From Streptomyces griseus (lineage in GTDB: Bacteria > Actinomycetota > Actinomycetes > Streptomycetales > Streptomycetaceae): 64,000 bases of DNA. The DNA lies in the NCBI RefSeq assembly GCF_001715295.1, contig NZ_MDKB01000003.1:1133954-1197953 (forward strand), given 5' to 3'. Below, piece after piece: positions 42,352-49,561 of the stretch. A model generated the notes under the pieces. The model was given only the letters and a program-made list of their open reading frames with translations. It was not told the origin of the DNA and did no database searches. How positions within the stretch are numbered: the first letter of the stretch is position 1; each line of letters starts with the position of its first letter. Both the position numbers and the translations under genes were made by a program.

Positions 42352-43656
42352 TCAGCCCGCGTCGGCGAACGCCGCGTCCATCTTCTTCGCCGCGTCGTCC
42401 GAGGCGGCTGCCACGTCCTTACGGCCGCTGACGATCTCCTGGAACATCGTGGGCAGGACCAGTGAGGCGTCGATCTGACCCCAGGCCGGGGACGCCGGGA
42501 CGAACTTGGCGCCCGCGCCGAGCGTGTCGACGAACGGCCCGACGAAGGGCTCCTTCTCGGCGACCGCGGCCCGTACGTCCGTGTAGGTGGGCAGGAAGCC
42601 CATGGCGTCGAACATCTCGGCCTGCGTCTTCTTGCCGGTCAGCGACTTCATGAGGTCGACCGCGAGGGTGCGGTGCGAACTGCTCCTGAGGACGCCGATG
42701 TTGTTGCCTCCTGCGAACGCCGGCGCGATGGAACCCTTCTCGACGCCGGGCAGCGGCACGACCGCGTACTTGCCCTTCACGGCACCCGCCTCGACGGCCG
42801 CGTGGCTGAAGTCACCACCGATCGCCATGGCCGCCTTGCCGGCTGCGAAGGCGGTGACGGTCGCGTTGCCGCCCATGGCCGCGCACTTGGCGGCGGGGCA
42901 GTTGTCGTCGCCGAAGAGGGAGGTGTAGGCCTCGATGCCCGCGCGGGCCTTCTCGCTGTTGATGGCCGACTCGTAGGTCACCCCGGTCTCGTCGGCCAGT
43001 TCGCCGCCGTGCGCCCAGATGAAGGGCATCGCGCCGTAGGTGTACGCGCCGCCGACCGCGAGCCCGTACAGCCCGGGCTTCTCCTTGTGGATCTTCTTGG
43101 CGGTGGAGATCAGTTCGGCCTGGGACGTGGGCGGCCGGATGCCGAGGTCCTCGAAGACGTCGGTGCGGTAGTAGAGCGCGCGTACGCCGACGAAGAGGGG
43201 CGCCCCGTACACCTGGCCGCCGACCGTCACGGACTGCTTGGCGGCGGGGTCGATGTCCTTGGCCTCGTCCCAGGCGGCGAACTCCTTGCCGACGTCGGCG
43301 AGTCCGCCGTCCTTCACGTAGCCGGCCGTGTCGGTGTTGCCGTACTCGACGAGGTCGGGGGCGCTCTTGGGGTCGTTGAAGGCGGCCTTGATGCGCTGGG
43401 CCCGGGTGTCGACCGGTATGTACTCGACCTCGACCTCCACGCCCTTGTGGGACTTCTCGAAGCCGGCGACCGCGGCGTCGACGACCTTCTCCTTGGGCTT
43501 GTTGCCGACCTCCTGGAAGAGCCAGACGCGGAGCGTCCCACTCTTCTCGTCCGCCGCGGAGCCGGTGTCGGAGGTCTGCGGCGCGCAGGCGGTGGCGGTG
43601 AGGCCGGCCAGCACAAGAGCCGCCACCGGGGCGGCAATTCGGGCAGAAAGCTTCAT
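42352..43656 (-). CDS. Sugar-binding lipoprotein of ABC transporter
   Basis: A 434-residue extracellular solute-binding protein, family 1. Lipobox LTATAC with lipidated Cys24. Start ATG 43656 has AGGGG upstream. The fold is seen in LRVWLFQEVGN, ALYYRTDVFEDLGIRPPTSQ and KAAMAIGGDFSHAA. It is the first gene of the operon, as expected for the most abundant component. The neighbouring hexosaminidase points to chitobiose or a similar GlcNAc oligosaccharide, but binding specificity cannot be read from sequence. Confidence 0.94.
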   Translation of the reverse strand: MKLSARIAAPVAALVLAGLTATACAPQTSDTGSAADEKSGTLRVWLFQEVGNKPKEKVVDAAVAGFEKSHKGVEVEVEYIPVDTRAQRIKAAFNDPKSAPDLVEYGNTDTAGYVKDGGLADVGKEFAAWDEAKDIDPAAKQSVTVGGQVYGAPLFVGVRALYYRTDVFEDLGIRPPTSQAELISTAKKIHKEKPGLYGLAVGGAYTYGAMPFIWAHGGELADETGVTYESAINSEKARAGIEAYTSLFGDDNCPAAKCAAMGGNATVTAFAAGKAAMAIGGDFSHAAVEAGAVKGKYAVVPLPGVEKGSIAPAFAGGNNIGVLRSSSHRTLAVDLMKSLTGKKTQAEMFDAMGFLPTYTDVRAAVAEKEPFVGPFVDTLGAGAKFVPASPAWGQIDASLVLPTMFQEIVSGRKDVAAASDDAAKKMDAAFADAG

Positions 43657-43678
43657 CCGGAACCCCTACCGGTCAGTC

Positions 43679-43695
43679 GTTGCATTCTGTGCAAC
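43679..43695. promoter_or_regulatory. Inverted repeat GTTGCA-N5-TGCAAC
   Basis: A perfect 6-bp inverted repeat 23-39 bases upstream of the binding-protein ATG, with a similar TTGTGCAGAACG further up (minus strand). The position over the likely transcription start suits a LacI- or ROK-type repressor. Confidence 0.5.
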
Positions 43696-43751
43696 GCACG
43701 TTTCGTTCTGCACAACTGGCAGGAGAGTAAGCGCGCGCCCGCACCCCGACA

Positions 43752-43767
43752 AGTGGTCTCAACCACT
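43752..43767. promoter_or_regulatory. dre-like site (possible DasR box)
   Basis: AGTGGTCTCAACCACT is a 16-base near-palindrome matching the DasR consensus ACTGGTCTAGACCAGT at 12 of 16 positions. It lies about 96 bases upstream of the sugar-binding gene. DasR represses GlcNAc/chitin genes in Streptomyces, which fits the GH20 enzyme in the operon. Confidence 0.5.
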
Positions 43768-43877
43768 CTGTGACCACCCGGAGCAGCCCGTGCAACGCCC
43801 GGCCGCCCGGATCGGGCCGCACGCCACGCGCCCTCGGTCCGCATGCCCGGAGCGTGGGACGCCCCCGGGCATGCGAA

Positions 43878-43915
43878 GACCCCCGGGGCGCGCATCGCTG
43901 CGCGTCCCGGGGGTC
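43878..43915 (-). terminator. Hairpin terminator after DUF3039 gene
   Basis: GACCCCCGGGG...GCGCG stem starting at 43878 pairs with CGCG...CCCGGGGGTC ending at 43915, one mismatch. It is 28 bases after the DUF3039 stop. Confidence 0.7.
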
Positions 43916-43943
43916 ACGGACCGGACGGTGCCACCAGGGGCGG

Positions 43944-44243
43944 CTACTTCTTGCCGCTGTCCTTGCCGCCCTTGCCCTTGTCCTTGTCGCCTCCGGCGCC
44001 CATGGACTCGTAGATCTCCTTGCACATGGGACAGACCGGGTACTTCTTGGGGTCGCGCCCCGGGACCCAGACCTTGCCGCACAGTGCCACCACGGGAGTG
44101 CCCTCGAGGGCACTCGCCATGATCTTGTCCTTCTGGACGTAATGGGCGTAGCGCTCGTGGTCGCCGTCGCCGTTCGACACCTGTGGCGTCGGCTCTACGA
44201 GGGTGCCCGTCCCTGCCCCGCGCTCGGGCTCAAGAGTGCTCAT
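43944..44243 (-). CDS. DUF3039 family protein
   Basis: A 99-residue conserved actinobacterial protein starting MSTLEPERGA. A Tyr/His-containing segment (ERYAHYVQKDKIMASAL) precedes the conserved PVVALCGKVWVPGRDP and YPVCPMCKEIYE; three Cys (one CGK, one CPMC pair) could bind a metal such as zinc. A Lys/Gly tail follows. No function is known for the family. It is 30 bases downstream of the YqgE gene on the same strand and probably shares its transcript. Confidence 0.88.
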   Translation of the reverse strand: MSTLEPERGAGTGTLVEPTPQVSNGDGDHERYAHYVQKDKIMASALEGTPVVALCGKVWVPGRDPKKYPVCPMCKEIYESMGAGGDKDKGKGGKDSGKK

Positions 44244-44273
44244 AACTGCCAAGCGTACTGAAAGCTCCGGTCA

Positions 44274-44834
44274 TCAGTTCAGCGAAGGGTCGTCCGGATA
44301 CGTCGCGATCATCGCCAGTTCGCTGCGCTGGCGCCGCAGAACGGCCCGCCAGAGGTTCTCCGGGCGCGGCGACGACACATCGCCGGGTTCCGACTCGACG
44401 ACGTACCAGGCGCCGTCCTTGAGCTCCGTCTCCAGCTGCCCCGGCCCCCAGCCCGCGTAACCGGCGAAGATCCGCAGGGAGCCGAGCGCCGCGGCCAGCA
44501 GCTCCGGAGGTGCGTCCAAGTCCACCAGGCCGATCGCCCCGTGCACCCTGCGCCACCCCGGAGGGCCCTCGCCCCCGGGGATGACCGCGACACCCAGGGC
44601 CGCGTCGAGCGAGACCGGACCGCCCTGGAAGACCACGTCGGGTTCGCCGGTCAGAGCGGCCCAGGACGCGAGGATGTCACCGACGCCCACCGGGGTCGGC
44701 CGGTTCAGGACGACGCCGAGCGAGCCCTCCTCGTCATGGTCGAGGAGCAGCACCACGGCACGGTCGAAGTTCGGATCCGACAGGGCGGGTGTGGCCACGA
44801 GCAGCCGCCCTGTGAGCGAGGACACCTCGGTCAT
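44274..44834 (-). CDS. YqgE/AlgH family protein (DUF179)
   Basis: A 186-residue protein with start MTEVSSLTGRLLVATPALSD at 44834. Family hallmarks: DPNFDRAVVLLLDHDEEGSLGVVLNRPT, VFQGGPVSLDA and IFAGYAGWGPGQLE. YqgE/AlgH proteins are widespread and structurally known but without a firmly established function; AlgH influences alginate regulation in Pseudomonas. It is divergent from murA with a 298-bp gap. Confidence 0.93.
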   Translation of the reverse strand: MTEVSSLTGRLLVATPALSDPNFDRAVVLLLDHDEEGSLGVVLNRPTPVGVGDILASWAALTGEPDVVFQGGPVSLDAALGVAVIPGGEGPPGWRRVHGAIGLVDLDAPPELLAAALGSLRIFAGYAGWGPGQLETELKDGAWYVVESEPGDVSSPRPENLWRAVLRRQRSELAMIATYPDDPSLN

Positions 44835-45132
44835 GGCAGAGATGATCCCGCATGTCCGCCCTCCGCGGGAACCGGGCCGGCCCACCGGGTCACGGCCGGC
44901 GCCCGCACGCAGCTCAGGACCCCCGTGCGGCCGTTCGGGCGCACGGATTGCGCGAGGAGGGGTGTGCCGGCGCCGGCCGTGCGGACGGTGACCCTCCGCA
45001 AGAGGGCCGGAGCAGAGCGTGTCGTGGCGGATCCATGACGTCCGTACACCCCCCGTGACTTACGGCAAGGGGGCGGGGGCCCATTACCCTCTTCGAAGGC
45101 CCCCTGCCCGACCACTTCGGAACGCGAGATAC

Positions 45133-46473
45133 ATGACTGGCACAGACGATGTCCTGCTTGTCCACGGCGGCACCCCGCTGGAGGGCGAGATCCGCGTCCG
45201 AGGCGCCAAGAACCTGGTGCCGAAGGCGATGGTCGCCGCGCTGCTCGGCAGCGGGCCGAGCCGGCTCCGCAACGTGCCCGACATCCGCGATGTGCGGGTG
45301 GTGCGGGGACTGCTGCAGCTGCACGGCGTGACCGTCCGCCCCGGGGACGAGCCGGGTGAACTCATCCTCGACCCGTCGCACGTCGAGAGCGCGAACGTCG
45401 CCGACATCGACGCGCACGCGGGTTCGTCGCGCATCCCGATCCTCTTCTGCGGCCCTCTGCTGCACCGCCTGGGCCACGCCTTCATCCCGGGGCTGGGCGG
45501 CTGCGACATCGGCGGCCGGCCGATCGACTTCCACTTCGAGGTGCTGCGCCAGTTCGGCGCGGTCATCGAGAAGCGGGCCGACGGCCAGTACCTCGAGGCC
45601 CCGCAGCGCCTGCGCGGTACGAAGATCAGGCTGCCGTACCCCTCGGTCGGCTCCACCGAGCAGGTGCTGCTGACCGCCGTCCTCGCCGAGGGCGTCACCG
45701 AGCTGTCCAACGCGGCCGTCGAGCCGGAGATCGAGGACCTCATCTGCGTACTGCAGAAGATGGGCGCGATCATCTCGATGGACACCGACCGGACCATCCG
45801 CATCACCGGCGTCGACCAGCTCGACGGGTACACGCACCGGGCGATCCCGGACCGGCTGGAGGCCGCCTCCTGGGCGTCCGCAGCGCTGGCGACCGAGGGC
45901 AACATCTACGTGCGCGGCGCCCAGCAGCGCTCCATGATGACCTTCCTCAACACCTACCGGCGGGTCGGCGGTGCCTTCGAGATCGACGACGAGGGCATCC
46001 GCTTCTGGCACCCGGGCGGCGCGCTGAACGCCATCGCCCTGGAGACGGACGTCCACCCCGGGTTCCAGACCGACTGGCAGCAGCCGCTCGTGGTGGCCCT
46101 GACGCAGGCCGCGGGCCTCTCCATCGTCCACGAGACGGTGTACGAGTCCCGGCTCGGCTTCACCTCGGCGCTCAACCAGATGGGCGCCCACATCCAGCTC
46201 TACCGCGAGTGCCTCGGGGGCTCCGACTGCCGCTTCGGCCAGCGGAACTTCCTGCACTCCGCGGTCGTGTCCGGGCCCACGAAGCTCCAGGGCGCCGACC
46301 TGGTCATCCCGGACCTCCGGGGCGGGTTCTCGTACCTGATCGCCGCGCTGGCGGCCCAGGGCACCTCCCGGGTGCACGGCATCGACCTGATCAACCGGGG
46401 CTACGAGAACTTCATGGACAAACTGGAGAAGCTCGGCGCCAAGGTCGAGCTTCCCGGCGGATCACTCGTCTGA
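45133..46473 (+). CDS. murA: UDP-N-acetylglucosamine 1-carboxyvinyltransferase
   Basis: A 446-residue enzyme catalysing the first committed step of peptidoglycan synthesis, transfer of enolpyruvate from PEP to UDP-GlcNAc. Start MTGTDDVLLV at 45133. Key residues: Lys26-Asn27 in RGAKNLVPKA, catalytic Cys124 in PGLGGCDIGGRP (fosfomycin target, so Cys is intact and the enzyme should be fosfomycin-sensitive), and the DLRGGFSYLIAALAAQG segment. Two inside-out alpha/beta domains by length. Monocistronic, ended by two hairpins before convergent hupA. Confidence 0.96.
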   Translation: MTGTDDVLLVHGGTPLEGEIRVRGAKNLVPKAMVAALLGSGPSRLRNVPDIRDVRVVRGLLQLHGVTVRPGDEPGELILDPSHVESANVADIDAHAGSSRIPILFCGPLLHRLGHAFIPGLGGCDIGGRPIDFHFEVLRQFGAVIEKRADGQYLEAPQRLRGTKIRLPYPSVGSTEQVLLTAVLAEGVTELSNAAVEPEIEDLICVLQKMGAIISMDTDRTIRITGVDQLDGYTHRAIPDRLEAASWASAALATEGNIYVRGAQQRSMMTFLNTYRRVGGAFEIDDEGIRFWHPGGALNAIALETDVHPGFQTDWQQPLVVALTQAAGLSIVHETVYESRLGFTSALNQMGAHIQLYRECLGGSDCRFGQRNFLHSAVVSGPTKLQGADLVIPDLRGGFSYLIAALAAQGTSRVHGIDLINRGYENFMDKLEKLGAKVELPGGSLV

Positions 46474-46541
46474 CCCCGCGCCGGACACGCTCCGGCGTAC
46501 GCACGGTGCTGCCGCACACAGCATTGCGCGCCCCCGCACCG

Positions 46542-46583
46542 GCCCGCTGCCCCGGCCCCGCCCATGGGACCGGGGCAGCGGGC
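46542..46583 (+). terminator. murA hairpin terminator
   Basis: A 14-bp perfect stem: GCCCGCTGCCCCGG (46542-46555) with CCGGGGCAGCGGGC (46570-46583), 14-base loop, 68 bases after the murA stop. Confidence 0.75.
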
Positions 46584-46760
46584 TGTCCGGCGGCTCTCCC
46601 GCCCGGGAGACGGCCGTGCGCGGCTCCGGGACCTCAGAGGCGCCCGCGGGCCCGCAGCACCGCCCGCACAGCGGCCGGTACTGCTCCCCGGCGGCCGTCG
46701 CTCCCCCTCGCACGGCCCCGGCCGCTGTGCGGCCCCTTGCGGCCGCCCCCGGGTACGCCG

Positions 46761-46793
46761 AAGGGCGGCCGTCCGGTGAGGACGGCCGCCCTT
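46761..46793. terminator. Bidirectional terminator between murA and hupA
   Basis: AAGGGCGGCCGTC (46761-46773) pairs perfectly with GACGGCCGCCCTT (46781-46793), 7-base loop. It lies 17 bases after the hupA stop. The rest of the 337-bp convergent gap holds the murA hairpin and nothing else I can support. Confidence 0.85.
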
Positions 46794-46810
46794 ACTGATG
46801 CCTGGGGGCC

Positions 46811-47092
46811 TTACTTGCCCTTGGCGGCTTCCTTGAGCTTCGAGCCCGCGGAGACCTTCACGCTGTAGCCGGCCGGGATGTTGATCGGGTCGCCGGTCTG
46901 CGGGTTACGAGCGGTGCGAGCGGCACGGTGGGTGCGCTCGAAGGTCAGGAAGCCGGGGATGGTGACCTTCTCGTCGCCCTTGGCGACGATCTCGCCGACG
47001 GTCTCGGCGAGGGCGGCCAGAACGGCGTCGGCGTCCTTGCGGGTCACCTCGGCACGGTCGGCCAGGGCGGCCACCAGCTCACTGCGGTTCAT
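46811..47092 (-). CDS. hupA: HU family DNA-binding protein (HupA)
   Basis: A 93-residue nucleoid protein. HU signature: MNRSELVAALADRAEVTRKDADAVLAAL at the N-terminal helix pair, GDEKVTIPGFLTFERTHRAARTARNPQTG with the DNA-wrapping arm, IPAGYSVKVSAGSKLKEAAKGK at the end. It lacks the long Lys-rich tail of the sporulation-specific HupS paralogue, so HupA is the better match, consistent with the murA neighbour. Binds and bends DNA non-specifically. Confidence 0.95.
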   Translation of the reverse strand: MNRSELVAALADRAEVTRKDADAVLAALAETVGEIVAKGDEKVTIPGFLTFERTHRAARTARNPQTGDPINIPAGYSVKVSAGSKLKEAAKGK

Positions 47093-47696
47093 GTTGTTAC
47101 TCCCGTGTTCTTCTTGCCTGTGAGGCGTGAGATCGAAGCCGATGCTGCCAGGGCCCTCTGACAGTCCCCGGACCCGGGTCTGATGTCAGACCCTCGCGCC
47201 CGAATACGCATCCTGCCCCCACCTGCGGCGCTAACGCCAATCCGGAACCCCCGGACGTCCCACGAAAAGCGCCACCGAGTGCCCATGGTGACGTTCCGTC
47301 GACTCCTTGGAGCGGTCCGCAGCGGATGCCGGGCCTGTGGGGCTCGCTGCCCGCCCACCCTAAAGGGGCGTTTGGGACGCCGCGACCCGCGACGCGCCGT
47401 ACGGAACCCGGACGTGAGGCAGGACACCGGCCCGGAAGGCCGTGACCGGCCGCTGCGCGGGCGTGCCACGGCCGGCCGCGCCCCGGGCGGAGCGGCCCAC
47501 TGCGCCGCTCGCGGACCGTCGCGGGGAGCCGCGCACCGAAACGCCCGCCTGCGGCGCGGCGGGCCTCAGAGGCCCGTCCGCGCCCGCCGGGGACGTGCGC
47601 GGACGCCGGCCACCCCCGGACGGACGTCAGGCCGCGTGACGGACGTCGGACCGCGCGTCAGGCCGCGTGACGGACGTCAAGTGCGGGTGACGGACG
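47093..47696. other. 604-bp region upstream of hupA
   Basis: It carries the hupA promoter, GC-rich non-coding sequence and a tandem repeat block at its distal end (listed separately). No gene is supported; open frames here are shadow-like and Arg/Pro-rich. Confidence 0.5.
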
Positions 47697-47700
47697 TCAG
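47621..47700. repeat. Degenerate tandem repeats of GTGACGGACGTC
   Basis: About four units of 19-31 bases, each containing GGACGTC preceded by GTGAC or CCCGGAC, run up to and over the malic-enzyme stop codon (47697-47699). TGACGGACGTCA is itself near-palindromic. Confidence 0.65.
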
Positions 47701-49130
47701 GCCGGGTCGGGGGCCGCCTCGGCCACTCCGGCCGCCTTGGCGGCCTCGCGGACCGCTCCGGCGACCGCTCCGGCGACCTTGTCGTTGAAGACCGACGGGA
47801 TGATGTAGTTCGCGTTGACCTCGTCCTCGGCGACGACACCGGCGAGGGCACGCGCGGCGGCGAGCATCATCTCCGTGTTGACGGTGCGGGACTGGGCGTC
47901 CAGCAGGCCGCGGAAGACGCCGGGGAAGACCAGCACGTTGTTGATCTGGTTCGGGAAGTCGGAACGGCCCGTGGCCACGACGGCCGCCGTCTCCCTGGCG
48001 ATCGCCGGGTCCACCTCGGGGTCCGGATTCGCGAGCGCGAACACGATCGCGCCCTCGGCCATCGCGGCGACGTCGTCGCCGTTCAGGACGTTGGGGGCGG
48101 AGACACCGATGAAGACGTCGGCGCCGACGACGGCCTCCTTGAGGGTGCCGGTGACGCCCTCCGGGTTGGTGTTGTCGGCGATCCAGCGCAGCGGCGAGTC
48201 GGGGTCGGCGGAGACGAGGTCCTCGCGGCCCGCGTGCACCACACCGTGGATGTCGGCGACCACCGCGTGCTTGACGCCCGCGGCGATGAGGAGCTTCAGG
48301 ATGGCCGTACCGGCCGCGCCGGCACCGGACATGACGACCCGCACGTCACCGACGGACTTGCCGACCACGCGCAGCGCGTTGGTCAGCGCGGCCAGGACCA
48401 CGATCGCCGTACCGTGCTGGTCGTCGTGGAAGACGGGGATGTCCAGGGCCTCGCGCAGCCGCGCCTCGATCTCGAAGCAGCGGGGGGCCGAGATGTCCTC
48501 GAGGTTGATACCGGCGAACCCGGGGGCGATCGCCTTGACGATCTCGACGATGGCGTCGGTGTCCTGCGTGTCCAGGCAGAGCGGCCAGGCGTCGATGCCG
48601 GCGAAGCGCTTGAACAGGGCCGCCTTGCCCTCCATGACGGGGAGGGCGGCCTTGGGGCCGATGTTGCCGAGGCCGAGCACCGCGGACCCGTCCGTGACCA
48701 CGGCCACGGAGTTGCGCTTGATGGTGAGCCGGCGGGCGTCCTCCGGGTTCTCGGCGATCGCCATGCAGACCCGGGCCACACCCGGGGTGTAGATCATCGA
48801 GAGGTCGTCACGGTTGCGGATGGGGTGCTTGGACGCCATCTCGATCTTGCCGCCGAGGTGCATCAGGAAGGTACGGTCGGAGACCTTGCCGAGGACGACG
48901 CCCTCGATCCCGCGCAGTCCCTCGACGATCTCGTCCGCGTGCGAGGTGGACGAGGCCGCGATGGTGACGTCGATCCGCAGCTTCTCGTGGCCGGAAGCGG
49001 TGACGTCGAGGCCGGTGACCGAGCCGCCGGAGGACTCCACGGCCGTGGTGAGCTGGGAGACCGCTGTGCCGCTCGCGGGCACCTCCAGCCTGACCGTCAT
49101 CGAGTACGAGACGCTGGGCGCCGTTGCCAT
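47697..49130 (-). CDS. NAD-dependent malic enzyme with N-terminal ACT domain
   Basis: A 477-residue enzyme that oxidatively decarboxylates malate to pyruvate. Residues about 5-80 form an ACT-type regulatory domain (YSMTVRLEVPASGTAVSQL). The catalytic part has SMIYTPGVARVCMAI (Tyr of the malic site), NLEDISAPRCFEIE, HDDQHGTAIVV (metal-binding Asp pair), the NAD-fold GAGAAGTAILKLL, and ANPDPEVDP. Start at 49130, MATAPSVSYS. It supplies pyruvate/NADH in anaplerotic balance. Regulation through the ACT domain is inferred. Confidence 0.94.
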   Translation of the reverse strand: MATAPSVSYSMTVRLEVPASGTAVSQLTTAVESSGGSVTGLDVTASGHEKLRIDVTIAASSTSHADEIVEGLRGIEGVVLGKVSDRTFLMHLGGKIEMASKHPIRNRDDLSMIYTPGVARVCMAIAENPEDARRLTIKRNSVAVVTDGSAVLGLGNIGPKAALPVMEGKAALFKRFAGIDAWPLCLDTQDTDAIVEIVKAIAPGFAGINLEDISAPRCFEIEARLREALDIPVFHDDQHGTAIVVLAALTNALRVVGKSVGDVRVVMSGAGAAGTAILKLLIAAGVKHAVVADIHGVVHAGREDLVSADPDSPLRWIADNTNPEGVTGTLKEAVVGADVFIGVSAPNVLNGDDVAAMAEGAIVFALANPDPEVDPAIARETAAVVATGRSDFPNQINNVLVFPGVFRGLLDAQSRTVNTEMMLAAARALAGVVAEDEVNANYIIPSVFNDKVAGAVAGAVREAAKAAGVAEAAPDPA

Positions 49131-49561
49131 GGCCAGTCCTTCGCTTTCCTGAGCTTCATTGCCTGCGCGCAGTGGGACTCACCCGTACGCGCGTTCCGAA
49201 TCGTCGCACCTACCCGCCGGTAGCCGGTAATGGCTGCCGTTTTTCGGAAAGTTTCTTCCACCATACGAGAAGGGGCCCTTCCGGGGAACCCCGTCCACAG
49301 GTGTCCCCCCACGCAACAGACCCGCGCCACCCTCGGGTGACGCGGGTCTGTCTTCCTCACTCAGGTAGCACCGGCCCGCCATGCTCGCCTCGCGGCAAGT
49401 GGTCGCTCGTAGCGACGAAGGTTGGGCCCGGGGGCTTGGATCGAGCCGGTGCCTCCCCCAGGCTAACAAAGACCCCGGAAAAGTGATTCCCGTACGACGC
49501 GTCGAGTCGGTGACGAGCCTCCGGCCGCTCCCCCGGACGGGCCCTCGCCACCACTCGCCCG
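49131..49561. other. 431-bp region between malic enzyme and HelD genes
   Basis: It holds the malic-enzyme promoter on the minus strand and the HelD terminator. Nothing else is supported. Confidence 0.5.
49316..49351 (-). terminator. HelD gene terminator hairpin
   Basis: A 17-bp arm at 49316-49332 (ACAGACCCGCGCCACCC) pairs with 49335-49351 with one mismatch; on the minus strand it is followed by a short T-rich stretch. It is about 210 bases after the helicase stop. Confidence 0.65.
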
